A stretch of DNA of 64,000 nucleotides from Fulvivirga imtechensis AK7 (GCF_000331535.1 NZ_AMZN01000001.1:37669-101668); one strand, 5' to 3'; counted from the first letter of the stretch, positions 27,349 to 36,730 are shown. Notes: generated from the sequence alone by a model not told the origin. Made by a program: numbers and translations.

Positions 27349-27476
27349 TATCTATTAGATGCGAAAAAGATGCATTTCAACATTATTGAGTGATTAGTCA
27401 GGTAGTCCCTGCCTGTGCGCAAAGGTGCTTTTAAGTAATGATAAATGAATTTTATTTTTTTTCCACATCTAATAGA
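27349..27476. repeat. Inverted repeat flanking the yfiR-like start
   Basis: TCTATTAGATG at 27351-27361 is the exact reverse complement of CATCTAATAGA at 27466-27476. The match extends inward with a few mismatches over about 20 bp. The arms lie 104 bp apart. The right arm falls inside the longest reading frame of the YfiR-like gene. Confidence 0.7.
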
Positions 27477-28020
27477 TTCCAGATACAGGGCAACTTTTCC
27501 TTTTTTCAGGAAACTGATGCTGGTATTGTGTATGATATTCTCAGGTTCAGCGTCACTGGCCCAAATAGGAGAGAACAGGCTGAAGAGTGTCTGGATGGAG
27601 AAATTTTCCAGGTTTATTGAATGGCCCGATACTGACACCTCCGAATATTTTGTAATTGCCATATTGGGTAACGGAGAAATTAATCACGCTCTTGAAGATC
27701 TTTACAGCGAGAGAACCATAAAGGGCAGGCCTGTGAGGATAAAAGTTATTGAAAACGCCCATGATCTGAATGGCTGCAATATACTTTTTGTCAATTCCGA
27801 TCATGATGGAAAGCTGGACGAGATCGTCAGAATTGTGAGGTCGAAGCCAATTCTAACCATTGGTGATACCGATGGGTTTGCTAAAAGAGGCTTGATGATC
27901 AATTTCTTTATTGAAAAGAACAAAATACGTTTTGAGTTCAATGTCTCCGCAGCAAAAAGCAGTGGTCTTAGTGTTGATTTCAGACTTTTGGAGGTGGCTA
28001 AAATTATAAAGAGTAGCTGA
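27445..28020 (+). CDS. YfiR family protein (DUF4154)
   Basis: A 191-residue frame from ATG 27445. A later ATG at 27517 (MLVLCMIFSGSASLAQ) is also possible. The longer form puts a basic FFRKL before the signal core, while the shorter avoids the inverted repeat. The mature domain has KFSRFIEWPD (about 53-62), CNILFVNSDHDGK and PILTIGDTDGFAKRGLMINF, then FEFNVSAAKSSGLSVDFRLL, all DUF4154 hallmarks. In Pseudomonas, YfiR is a periplasmic repressor of the diguanylate cyclase YfiN. Here the next gene, overlapping by one base (TGATG), is a histidine kinase, so YfiR probably controls that kinase. Confidence 0.9.
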   Translation: MNFIFFPHLIDSRYRATFPFFRKLMLVLCMIFSGSASLAQIGENRLKSVWMEKFSRFIEWPDTDTSEYFVIAILGNGEINHALEDLYSERTIKGRPVRIKVIENAHDLNGCNILFVNSDHDGKLDEIVRIVRSKPILTIGDTDGFAKRGLMINFFIEKNKIRFEFNVSAAKSSGLSVDFRLLEVAKIIKSS

Positions 28021-29810
28021 TGTTATCTTTTAAACAGTTGACGATCAAAAATAAGCTCATTGCAGCAATACTTGCTGTTACCATATTGGCTTTGCTCACC
28101 AGTTCGGGATTTTATAGCTACTATTCATACTACAGCAGCCGAAAGGCTATCCTTAACCAGATGGAAGTTACGGCCAGATTGATCAGTGAATATGCTGTTG
28201 GGCCCCTGGTATTCGAAGATAAACGGGGAGGTAATGAGATCATTGAAAAGGTTGCCAGCATCCCTGAGATCAGTCATGCCTATATCTTAACAAAAGACAG
28301 TACCTTGTTTGCATACTACAAAGGTGTAAATGAAAAGGAAGATACTTTGATATTTCATCAGGCTGGGGAAAATTACTTTCAAATAAAGAATATTATTGAT
28401 TATCAGGAGGAAAACTTTGGCTATGTAATGCTTTTGGTGCCCAAGCGCTGGGTGAGCCAAATGGTATGGAAGGATGTGTCTTACCTTGTAATTATTTTTA
28501 TTGGCACCTTGTTGGTATCCGTGTTTTTGACTCAAAAGCTACAAGGGTTCATTTCCAGACCGATCATACGTCTGGCGGATTTTGCAGAAGAGATAGCAGA
28601 ACATAACGATTACACCCGGTCAATAGAGCATAACGAAAAAGGAGAGGTAGGGTACTTATATGACAGGTTCAATCACCTGCTCACCCAGGTCAGAAAAGAG
28701 GAAATTGAGCAAAAAAGGATCAATAGAGCCCTGAAGCTAAGCAAGGAAAATTATCAAAACCTCTTTCGAAATTCATTGGTGGGAATATTTCGCATAGATA
28801 TAGCCACAGGAAGGATTACCCAGGCCAATAAACGCACCTGGGAGATCTTTCAGGTGGAGCCGGTGTTCGATCAGAACATTTTCAGCCAGTTTCTTAAAGT
28901 GGAGAATCTGTGGAGCTTATTACGGACGCTACTCAGGCATGGGTTTATAGAAAATAGCGAGGTAAAGCTTTCTACCAAAGACAATAGTCCTGTATGGGTG
29001 TCTGTTTCAGGACGTTTAAATGCCAAGGATAACTATTTTGAAGGAGTGATCCAGGACATTACCGAAAAGAAGAAAAACTACATTGAGCTTCAAAAGGTGA
29101 ATTTCGAACTTGACAACTTTGTTTATCATGCTTCCCATGACCTTCGATCTCCCTTGAGAACTATTCTTGGCCTGATCCATATATCGAAGCTGGAAAAATC
29201 AAAAACCAATATAGATAAGATATTACAGCGGGTAGAAATCAGCGTCAAGCGCATGGATAAGCTGATCACGGACTTGCTGACATTTTCCAGGAATGGCCGC
29301 ATAAAAGGACAGATCGAAGAGATCAATATCAGAAGAATGATCGAACTGTCCATAGAGCAGATAGATCCGACCAGAGTAGAAAAAATTAGGATTGAGATAG
29401 ATACCAAAGGGACTGCAGTATTTAAATCTGACCCTGTCAGGGTAGGGGTAGTATTGAATAACCTTATCAGCAATGCTTCGAAGTACCAGGTTGAGGATAA
29501 TCCGCACAAATATATTAAAATAAAAACAGATGTAACTGAGCAGGAACTGGCGCTGCTCATAGAAGATAATGGTGAAGGAATACCTATTGATAGCCAGGCA
29601 AAAATTTTTGATATGTTTTACCGGGCCTCGGAAAATTCGGAGGGCTCCGGGTTGGGGTTATATATCGTTCACAATGTTCTGGAAAAATTGGGAGGTAACA
29701 TTTATATCACATCTGAGCCGGGCAAAGGCACCTCGGTTAGGGTAGTTCTGCCTAACTTTGCTAACCCTGAGTTACTTAGTTTTATTTCTCTTATAGAAGA
29801 TCATTCTTAA
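28020..29810 (+). CDS. Sensor histidine kinase with YfiN-like periplasmic sensor
   Basis: 596 residues. TM1 is about 14-35, followed by a periplasmic domain of roughly 110 residues (CHASE8-like, the type found in YfiN). TM2 is about 155-175, followed by a HAMP domain with RPIIRLADFAEEIAEHNDY (about 183-205), and a PAS domain (about 245-355). The HisKA box is YHASHDLRSPLRTILGL (His near 373), and the HATPase domain ends with SGLGLYIVHNVLEKLGG. There is no receiver. It is translationally coupled to yfiR upstream and to an HDAC-family gene downstream (TAATG overlap at 29808-29812). Confidence 0.92.
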   Translation: MLSFKQLTIKNKLIAAILAVTILALLTSSGFYSYYSYYSSRKAILNQMEVTARLISEYAVGPLVFEDKRGGNEIIEKVASIPEISHAYILTKDSTLFAYYKGVNEKEDTLIFHQAGENYFQIKNIIDYQEENFGYVMLLVPKRWVSQMVWKDVSYLVIIFIGTLLVSVFLTQKLQGFISRPIIRLADFAEEIAEHNDYTRSIEHNEKGEVGYLYDRFNHLLTQVRKEEIEQKRINRALKLSKENYQNLFRNSLVGIFRIDIATGRITQANKRTWEIFQVEPVFDQNIFSQFLKVENLWSLLRTLLRHGFIENSEVKLSTKDNSPVWVSVSGRLNAKDNYFEGVIQDITEKKKNYIELQKVNFELDNFVYHASHDLRSPLRTILGLIHISKLEKSKTNIDKILQRVEISVKRMDKLITDLLTFSRNGRIKGQIEEINIRRMIELSIEQIDPTRVEKIRIEIDTKGTAVFKSDPVRVGVVLNNLISNASKYQVEDNPHKYIKIKTDVTEQELALLIEDNGEGIPIDSQAKIFDMFYRASENSEGSGLGLYIVHNVLEKLGGNIYITSEPGKGTSVRVVLPNFANPELLSFISLIEDHS

Positions 29811-30712
29811 TGCTGAAAATAGCCTGGTCAGACTGTTATTGCCACCCATTGCCTGCTAATCATCGCTTTCCTATGGAAAAGTATGAGCTACTTCCGGAGC
29901 AGTTGTTGTATGAAGGCACCATATCAACGAGTAATTTTTTTGACCCCGGATTGCCAACTGAAGCGATGGTGCTCCGCACGCACGAATCGGCATACTGGGA
30001 GAAACTCAGAGATCAGAAACTTTCACGCTCTGAAATAAGAAGAACAGGCTTCCCTTTATCGCGCCAACTGGTTGACCGCGAAATGACCATTGTTCATGGC
30101 ACCACGCTTTGTGCCAGATATGCACTTACACATGGTGTTTCTATGAATATCGCAGGAGGCACACATCACGCTTTTACAAATAGAGGGGAAGGGTTTTGCC
30201 TGTTAAATGACATGGCCGTAGCTGCCCATTTTCTATTGGACCAGCAGCTTGCAGGCAAAATACTTATAGTAGACCTGGACGTGCATCAGGGCAATGGCAC
30301 GGCTCAAATATTCAGGAATGATGCAAGAGTATTCACTTTCAGTATGCATGGGGCAAGGAATTATCCGATGCAGAAAGAAATTAGCGACCTTGATATAGGC
30401 CTGCCTGATGGTGCGGACGACCACTTTTATTTAAAGATCCTTGAAGTAAATTTGAAAAACCTACTGCATGAAGTAGAGCCTGATTTTATTTTTTTTCAGT
30501 CAGGTGTTGATATTTTAGCTACAGACAAACTGGGCCGTCTCGCGATAAGTAGAGACGGATGCAGACAGCGGGACAAAATGGTGCTACAACTGTCTAAAGA
30601 AAACAATATTCCACTGGTAGCATCTATGGGTGGTGGATATTCGACAAATATCAAAGACATTGTTGAAGCGCACGCTAATACCTTTCGGTTGGCCCAGGAA
30701 ATTTATTTTTGA
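29810..30712 (+). CDS. Histone deacetylase family enzyme
   Basis: 300 residues with a complete arginase/deacetylase-type active site: GGTHHAF around His119-His120, DLDVHQGNGT with Asp155, Asp157 and His159, SGVDILATDKLG near 228-239 supplying the third zinc Asp, and MGGGYS near the C-terminus. It is closest to the short HDAC11/class IV-like bacterial deacetylases. The enzyme should remove acyl groups from lysine or polyamines; the substrate is unknown. Its start overlaps the kinase stop by one base, so it belongs to the yfiR-kinase operon, which is an unusual partnership. Confidence 0.93.
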   Translation: MLKIAWSDCYCHPLPANHRFPMEKYELLPEQLLYEGTISTSNFFDPGLPTEAMVLRTHESAYWEKLRDQKLSRSEIRRTGFPLSRQLVDREMTIVHGTTLCARYALTHGVSMNIAGGTHHAFTNRGEGFCLLNDMAVAAHFLLDQQLAGKILIVDLDVHQGNGTAQIFRNDARVFTFSMHGARNYPMQKEISDLDIGLPDGADDHFYLKILEVNLKNLLHEVEPDFIFFQSGVDILATDKLGRLAISRDGCRQRDKMVLQLSKENNIPLVASMGGGYSTNIKDIVEAHANTFRLAQEIYF

Positions 30713-31080
30713 TCCCTGACGGCCACATAACTTGCCGGTACACCATCATTATGCTTATAGTAATTATTTAAGAGGTTAAGCACCTGATGATCATGGTTTT
30801 CCAGGTCTTCAGACGTGAACCTGGGGGCTTCTGTGATCCAGTGTGGGTCAAAGTCGACCCTCAATTCACTGGTCTTGTCATGTAAATAGAATCTTTTTAC
30901 CGGCAAGGCCCTTAATACATCCTGGTCTTCAGTAAGGTTTTCAACGCTTCTTTCCCTGAATACAACATATTTATTGTCATTACCCCTGAGTATGTCTTTA
31001 ATTTCGCCAATTTCTCCATACACCGGATGATACACCTTTTTGTTCATCAATTTTTTCATAAGTAACTCTTCTAACTCCAT
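30703..31080 (-). CDS. PRC-barrel-like hypothetical protein
   Basis: I use the ATG at 31080 for 125 residues; a TTG at 31101 is in frame. The first half, KKVYHPVYGEIGEIKDILRG with NKYVVFRERSV and LPVKRFYLHD, has the short-strand pattern of a PRC-barrel fold. It is followed by TEAPRFTSEDLENHDHQVLNLL. PRC-barrel proteins often bind proteins or RNA, and no specific role can be given. Its end overlaps the HDAC gene by 10 bp in convergent orientation. Confidence 0.7.
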   Translation of the reverse strand: MELEELLMKKLMNKKVYHPVYGEIGEIKDILRGNDNKYVVFRERSVENLTEDQDVLRALPVKRFYLHDKTSELRVDFDPHWITEAPRFTSEDLENHDHQVLNLLNNYYKHNDGVPASYVAVRDQK

Positions 31081-31316
31081 ATCCCAAATTGTTGGTAACA
31101 AAAACCGTGTGGCAATAATCTTACCAATGCATAGTAGCGGTCATATGCCGGCTACCAAGCAATAATTATGATCAAATGTTGTGAAGAATTACCCACAATA
31201 TGTATGATATTACTCACCTCCGTGGGGAAAAACGGAGAAGTTGCAAAATCTATGTGCTGGCAGAGTTATGGCTGTATGTTAATTATACAGAAATACTAAC
31301 CATAAATTTTACGATC

Positions 31317-31775
31317 ATGTCAACTAGAGATAAAGTACTTAAAAAATTGAACGAGCTGCTGACGAGGAATTACGATGCAGAATATGGCTATAAGGAAGCA
31401 GTGAAAGATATAAAGGATTCTAAATTGAAAAAGGTATTTAAAACTTATGTGGAACAACGCAATAGATTTGGGCATGATATCAAGGGAGAGATTGCAAACC
31501 TGGGTGAAGATCCGGAAAAAGCCAAAGGTACCAGCGTAGCAGGGGACATCCATAGAAAATGGATGAACCTGAAAAAAGTCATTAGTAGCAACAATGAGGA
31601 GGCGATACTGGAAGAATGCAGAAGGGGAGAAATGGTCACGTGGCAGGATTATAATGAAGCCCTGGCACTCGAAGACCTGCCGCCTACAACCATGACCTTG
31701 TTAGAAGATCACAAACGAAAAATTGATGAAGCCCTTTATGATATTATGGAATTGAAAAGCGACTATGCCAGCTAA
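31317..31775 (+). CDS. PA2169-type four-helix bundle protein (DUF2383), paralogue
   Basis: 152 residues from ATG 31317; the frame continues upstream to 31200 without family-like sequence. GTSVAGDIHRKWMNLKKVI (about 65-83) is the family core. It matches the corresponding segment of the 4981-5427 protein, as do NYDAEYGYKEAV and the C-terminal helix. Two copies in 27 kb suggest paralogues with different expression. It is likely cytoplasmic and stress-related; no activity is known. Confidence 0.87.
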   Translation: MSTRDKVLKKLNELLTRNYDAEYGYKEAVKDIKDSKLKKVFKTYVEQRNRFGHDIKGEIANLGEDPEKAKGTSVAGDIHRKWMNLKKVISSNNEEAILEECRRGEMVTWQDYNEALALEDLPPTTMTLLEDHKRKIDEALYDIMELKSDYAS

Positions 31776-31899
31776 TGGTTGATTTTCAGTGAATTACGTA
31801 ATGTTAATACAAACTTCACATTCGGGTCTGATTAGAATTATTTAGTTATGGCTAACTTAGTACCGAAATCAACCATTTTAAAACCTAAATCTATTAACT

Positions 31900-34800
31900 A
31901 TGAAACAATTCTACAGGCTTATACTTATAAGTTTGCTAGCCATTGGTATGTGTATTCCTACATATGCACAACAGGTTTTTATCAATGAACTACACTATGA
32001 CAATGACGGTGCTGATACCCAGGAGGGCGTTGAAATTGCGGGTCCTGCTGGTACTGATTTGTCTGGTTGGTCATTGGTTTTCTACAATGGCAATGGCGGT
32101 TCTTCTTATGCCACTTTAAATCTTAACGGAGTATTACCTGACCAGCAAGGAGGTTTTGGTACTTTGTTTTTTGCTCAAGCGGGAATCCAGAATGGCTCTC
32201 CTGATGGGCTAGCTTTGGTCGATGCCGGTAATACAGTTGTGCAATTCTTAAGCTATGAAGGTTCTTTTACCGCTGTTGGCGGTCCGGCAGACATGCTGAT
32301 AAGTACTGATATTGGAGTAAGCGAACCCTCAACATCTCCGGTTGGAAATTCTTTGCAGTTAGCAGGTAGCGGATCCGAATATACGGACTTTGCCTGGCAA
32401 GCTGGAGCACTCAATAGCTATGGTGCCATCAATAGTGGACAAACCTTTACTTCAACTGCCACAAATCCTGTGATCAATGAGTTTGTATTCAATCATACAG
32501 GCACTGATACCAATGAATTTGTTGAAATATTAGGGCAGCCATCAACAGATTATTCTCACCTATGGCTGCTGGAGATTGAGGGAGACAGCCCCTCTACCGG
32601 TATTATTGACGAGGCGATACAATTGGGAACAACCGATGCTCAGGGATTTTGGTCTACAGGTATGCTGAGCAATGCTTTCGAAAATGGCACCGTATCTCTG
32701 CTACTGGTAAGTAATTTTACAGGAAGTGTCGGTGATGACATTGACACCGATGACGATGGAATAGTTGATGTTATCCTTTGGGATGAACTTTTAGACAATA
32801 TTGGTGTCAATGACGCTGGCGCTGGTGACCTTAACTATTTTGGTCAGGTGCTCACACCGGATTTTGACGGTTCTTCCTTTACTGTGGGGGGAGCATCAAG
32901 AATACCTGACGGACAGGATACTGATAATATAGCAGATTGGGTGCGAAACAGCTTTGGCGGTGCCGGTTTACCTGATTTCCCCACCGCTATTGCGGAAGCC
33001 GGAGAGGCCGTAAATACCCCCGGAGCGCCCAACCAGGTAGCACAAGGCCCTGCAGCCACGGTGCTGATCAATGAAATAGATGCAGATACAGAGGGCACTG
33101 ACGTGGCAGAGTTTGTCGAGCTTTACGATGGAGGTGTAGGAAACACCTCTTTAGATGGCCTGGTGGTTGTATTTTATAACGGAAGCAATGATCTGAGCTA
33201 TAATGCCTTTGATCTTACCGGTTATTCGACTGACGCACAAGGGTATTTTGTGCTTGGAAACAGCGGAGTACCGGGGGTTTCTATCGAATTTCCCTCGAAT
33301 GGCTTGCAAAATGGAGCAGATGCTGTGGCCCTTTATCAAGGCACTGCCGCAGATTTCCCTACAGGTACGGCTATCACCTTAGATGGACTTCTTGACGCTG
33401 TGGTGTATGATACAAATGATGCTGACGATGCCGGATTGCTCACCCTTCTAAATGCAGGTCAACCGCAGGTGAATGAAGATATGGCAGGCGATAAAGACCG
33501 CCATTCCCTGCAAAGATATGCCAATGGATCGGGCGGTTTAAGAAATACCGACACCTACGTAGCAGCGCTTCCAACACCCGGAGCTGCCAACTCTAATGTC
33601 ACCGAACCGATCACTATCGTTATCAACGAAGTGGATGCCGATACGCCCGGATCTGATGAGGCTGAATTTATTGAGCTTTATGATGGAGGAACGGGTAATA
33701 CATCTCTTGCAGGACTGGTGATCGTACTTTACAATGGCAATGGTGATGTCAGCTACAATGCTATCGACTTAAGCGGATATTCAACAAACGCTGAGGGCTA
33801 TTTTGTTATAGGGAATGCAGGTGTGGCCAATGTTGATCTGGTGATCGCTAACAACAGCTTACAAAATGGAGCAGATGCTGTTGCTCTTTATCAGGCAAGC
33901 GCTTCCGATTTTCCATCCGGTACGCCGGTAACAACAGCTAACCTTCTTGACGCGGTGGTATATGATACGAATGATGCTGATGATGAAGGGTTGCTGGTAC
34001 TTTTGAATGCAGGAGAACCTCAACTCAATGAAGATGAGGGAGGGAATAAAGACAATGAATCCCTTCAGCGAATCCCGAATGGTGCAGGTGGAGCCAGAAA
34101 TACTTCTGCCTTTGTCACAGCCAGTCCTACTCCCGGCGCTGAGAATGGTGGTGGTGTAGTGCCTCCCGGAGAGACTATCACTATAGCAGAAGTATATACA
34201 AAAGCAATAGGTGAGACGGTGACCATCACCGGGGTGCTCACCGCCACGGATCATTTCAGAGGCCCTGCCTATATTCAGGATAATACAGCGGGTATACCTG
34301 TATTTGATGTTGCCGTACATGGGGATGGGGCCTACCAGATTGGAGATTCCCTTACTATCACAGGTGTGAGAGGAGCGTTTAATGAGCAGGTTCAAATCTC
34401 CGGAGTAACTAATGTGGTGAGCTTTGGGGCTGCTAATCAACCCATTGAACCTCTTGTGATTAGTCTGAACGAACTATCAGCGCATCCCGGAGAGTTGGTG
34501 TCGGTATTAAATGTTAATTTCCCTCAACCGGGCGATATGATTTTCGGCAACTCCAATTATCTGCTATCTGATGCCAGTGGCACTGGTGAGATACGCATCG
34601 ATGCGGATGTGGAGGCGCTTGTGGGTTATGCACAGCCTGACACTTGTAGTGTCGTAACCGGGGTTATAGGCAGATTTTTAAGCACATATCAACTATTGCC
34701 GAGACAGGCAGCAGACATGCCTTGCGCTGAAAAATATCAACCTTCCGGTGATGACTTGGGTATCCCTAAATCTGAGACTTTTGATATTGTAACGTGGAAT

Positions 34801-36477
34801 ATCGAGTGGTTTGGCGATGACAATAATTCACCGGCCGCTGGCAGGCCAAATTCGGATGATATTCAGAAAGATAGTGTGAAAACTATCTTACAAAAGCTGG
34901 ATGCCGATATCGTTGCGGTAGAAGAGATTACAGACCTGGCCTTGTTTGATCAAATGATCAGCGAGCTTCCGGGTTACGACTATGTGTTATCAAGTGCCAC
35001 GTCCTACCCGGGCAGTGTAGATGCACAACATGTCGGGTTTATCTACAAAACCGCTACTGTGGTGCCTGATACAGTCGAGTCAAAAGCATTACTGGCCACG
35101 ATCCATCCGCTCTACAATGGAGGTGACGCCTCAGCACTTGTCGGCTACCCTGATGATCCGACACGGTTTTGGGCCAGTGGCAGGTTGCCTTATATGATGG
35201 TAGCAGATGTGACCATTAATGATATTACCAAAAGATTACACGTGGTAGTAGTGCATGCACGCGCAAATAGCGGTTCGGGCGCTCAGTCTAGGTATGACAT
35301 GAGAAAATATGATGTGGAGGTCTTAAAAGACACTTTGGATGCGCAGTTTGCAGACACCAATCTGATCATGCTTGGCGACTATAACGATGACCTGGACTTT
35401 ACTGTAGCTGATATTGCTTCAACAGTATCATCATATGAAGCCTATATGGCAGATACAGCAGCTTATAAGCCGATAACACTCACTTTAAGCGAACAGGGAT
35501 TCAGGTCATATGTATTCAGAGAAAATATGATAGATCATATTATCATTTCGGATGAACTGGCAGATGAATTTATTCCAACCTCTGCCCGTGTTGGTTATGA
35601 ATTTTATGATAGTGACTATACCAATACAGTATCCGATCATATGACAGTGTCAGCGCGTTTCCAGTTTGTGGAGGACATTACCTTTAACCAGTTCACTGCC
35701 GTTAGGGTGGTGTCATTTAATCAGGGAAAAAGAAGGAATGGCAGGCCGGTGCATTGGTTGAGAAGCGACCCTGGAAAAGCGCTTGGTCAGCCCCTGGAAA
35801 ACTATTATTTCAACTTTGTGAGCCTTGGTTTTGGAGGCGAGATTACCCTGGAACTGGATAACTACATGTATGACCTGGAAGGCAATGAGTTTAAAGTGTT
35901 TGAAAGCACATTTGGCCCCTTGAATATACCTTGCTATTGGTATCCTGAGAAAGCTGAGATTTTAGCTTCAGCAGATGGCACAGCGTTTACCTCCCTGGGC
36001 ACCACCTGCCTTGACGGAGAGTTTGACCTTGCTGCAGGCGGTTTGAAAAAAGCCAAATACATTAAGATCGTTGACGTTTCAGAAGCTCGCAACTTCTTAG
36101 GAAATGCAGACGGCTATGATCTGGATGGGATCTATAACCTGAAACCAGCACCTGCTGGTGCCGCAAGTAGATCTGTTTCACTTCAGGATCATGAAAACTT
36201 TGTGCCTAATGAAGTGGCGGAATTCGAAGTATTGGTATACCCCAACCCTTTCAACGATTATCTGAAACTCAACTTCAGTATTGAAGATGATGTAGCTGTA
36301 ACTATCCAGGTGGTGGATCTTTCAGGAAGAGCACATGTAAACCAACGGGTGAACTTCACATATGGATCACATGAAGTTACACTAGACCTTAACAAACTGG
36401 CTAAAGGCGTGTATATTGTGAAGATCAAGAGCGAAGAGGCCTCTTTAGAGCAGACCCTGAAAGTAGTGAAGGAGTAA
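31900..36477 (+). CDS. Secreted nuclease with lamin-tail repeats and T9SS sorting domain
   Basis: A 1525-residue exported protein: signal peptide 1-23 (ending TYAQQ), four lamin-tail-like repeats (starting about 25, 188, 387 and 572), and an OB-fold-like domain (about 760-850). An endonuclease/exonuclease/phosphatase domain spans about 960-1260, with TWNIEWFGDD, VAVEEI, GDYNDDLD (about 1157) and SDHM (about 1246) in place. A beta-sandwich follows (about 1262-1420), then a C-terminal sorting domain (VLVYPNPFNDYLKLNF, ending ASLEQTLKVVKE) for type IX secretion. It should act outside the cell, possibly on DNA or phosphate esters. Repeats 3 and 4 are a recent-looking tandem duplication. Confidence 0.92.
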   Translation: MKQFYRLILISLLAIGMCIPTYAQQVFINELHYDNDGADTQEGVEIAGPAGTDLSGWSLVFYNGNGGSSYATLNLNGVLPDQQGGFGTLFFAQAGIQNGSPDGLALVDAGNTVVQFLSYEGSFTAVGGPADMLISTDIGVSEPSTSPVGNSLQLAGSGSEYTDFAWQAGALNSYGAINSGQTFTSTATNPVINEFVFNHTGTDTNEFVEILGQPSTDYSHLWLLEIEGDSPSTGIIDEAIQLGTTDAQGFWSTGMLSNAFENGTVSLLLVSNFTGSVGDDIDTDDDGIVDVILWDELLDNIGVNDAGAGDLNYFGQVLTPDFDGSSFTVGGASRIPDGQDTDNIADWVRNSFGGAGLPDFPTAIAEAGEAVNTPGAPNQVAQGPAATVLINEIDADTEGTDVAEFVELYDGGVGNTSLDGLVVVFYNGSNDLSYNAFDLTGYSTDAQGYFVLGNSGVPGVSIEFPSNGLQNGADAVALYQGTAADFPTGTAITLDGLLDAVVYDTNDADDAGLLTLLNAGQPQVNEDMAGDKDRHSLQRYANGSGGLRNTDTYVAALPTPGAANSNVTEPITIVINEVDADTPGSDEAEFIELYDGGTGNTSLAGLVIVLYNGNGDVSYNAIDLSGYSTNAEGYFVIGNAGVANVDLVIANNSLQNGADAVALYQASASDFPSGTPVTTANLLDAVVYDTNDADDEGLLVLLNAGEPQLNEDEGGNKDNESLQRIPNGAGGARNTSAFVTASPTPGAENGGGVVPPGETITIAEVYTKAIGETVTITGVLTATDHFRGPAYIQDNTAGIPVFDVAVHGDGAYQIGDSLTITGVRGAFNEQVQISGVTNVVSFGAANQPIEPLVISLNELSAHPGELVSVLNVNFPQPGDMIFGNSNYLLSDASGTGEIRIDADVEALVGYAQPDTCSVVTGVIGRFLSTYQLLPRQAADMPCAEKYQPSGDDLGIPKSETFDIVTWNIEWFGDDNNSPAAGRPNSDDIQKDSVKTILQKLDADIVAVEEITDLALFDQMISELPGYDYVLSSATSYPGSVDAQHVGFIYKTATVVPDTVESKALLATIHPLYNGGDASALVGYPDDPTRFWASGRLPYMMVADVTINDITKRLHVVVVHARANSGSGAQSRYDMRKYDVEVLKDTLDAQFADTNLIMLGDYNDDLDFTVADIASTVSSYEAYMADTAAYKPITLTLSEQGFRSYVFRENMIDHIIISDELADEFIPTSARVGYEFYDSDYTNTVSDHMTVSARFQFVEDITFNQFTAVRVVSFNQGKRRNGRPVHWLRSDPGKALGQPLENYYFNFVSLGFGGEITLELDNYMYDLEGNEFKVFESTFGPLNIPCYWYPEKAEILASADGTAFTSLGTTCLDGEFDLAAGGLKKAKYIKIVDVSEARNFLGNADGYDLDGIYNLKPAPAGAASRSVSLQDHENFVPNEVAEFEVLVYPNPFNDYLKLNFSIEDDVAVTIQVVDLSGRAHVNQRVNFTYGSHEVTLDLNKLAKGVYIVKIKSEEASLEQTLKVVKE
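33061..34150 (+). repeat. Tandem duplication inside the secreted nuclease
   Basis: Two adjacent units of about 550 bp (from 33061 and from 33616) encode nearly parallel lamin-tail-like modules. Both share VINEVDAD/LINEIDAD, AEFxELYDGG, GNTSLxGL, NGADAVALYQ, DAVVYDTNDADD and a PTPGA ending. Similarity is visible at DNA level as well, which suggests module duplication within the gene. Confidence 0.8.
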
Positions 36478-36502
36478 GGATCACTTTCGTTCCCGTTTAA
36501 AG

Positions 36503-36546
36503 AGTCATTCGGAGGCCTGGTAAACCTCCGAATGACTTTATTTTTT
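36503..36546 (+). terminator. Rho-independent terminator after the nuclease gene
   Basis: A 13-bp perfect stem, AGTCATTCGGAGG (36503-36515) with CCTCCGAATGACT (36525-36537), has a 9-base loop. It runs into a T-rich tract (36538-36546). It lies 26 bp after the stop codon at 36477. Confidence 0.92.
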
Positions 36547-36549
36547 CCC

Positions 36550-36666
36550 ATGGTACGTGTCCCATCCTATGGTACGTGTCTCACGTACCATCACATCTCA
36601 CATCCATCCCATGGTACGTGTCTCACGTACCATCACCCATCCCATGATACGTGTCTCACGTACCAT
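36550..36666. repeat. Tandem array of 23-bp palindromes
   Basis: Three palindromes of the form ATGGTACGTG-TCT-CACGTACCAT occur at 36569-36591, 36611-36633 and 36644-36666 (the third has one change, ATGATACGTG). A half copy at 36550-36560 precedes them. Spacers are 19 and 10 bp and share a CATCCC ending. The array lies between the nuclease terminator and the converging LytTR regulator gene. An open frame across it is an artefact of the repeat. Confidence 0.88.
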
Positions 36667-36730
36667 CACCCATCACTACCATCACATCTCCCCGTATCCT
36701 CACGCCCAAACCCAAACTCATCATACACCC

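Noticed and set aside
36550..36666. CRISPR array
   Set aside because: Repeats are palindromes with 10-19 bp similar spacers, too short and too alike for CRISPR, and no cas genes are present.
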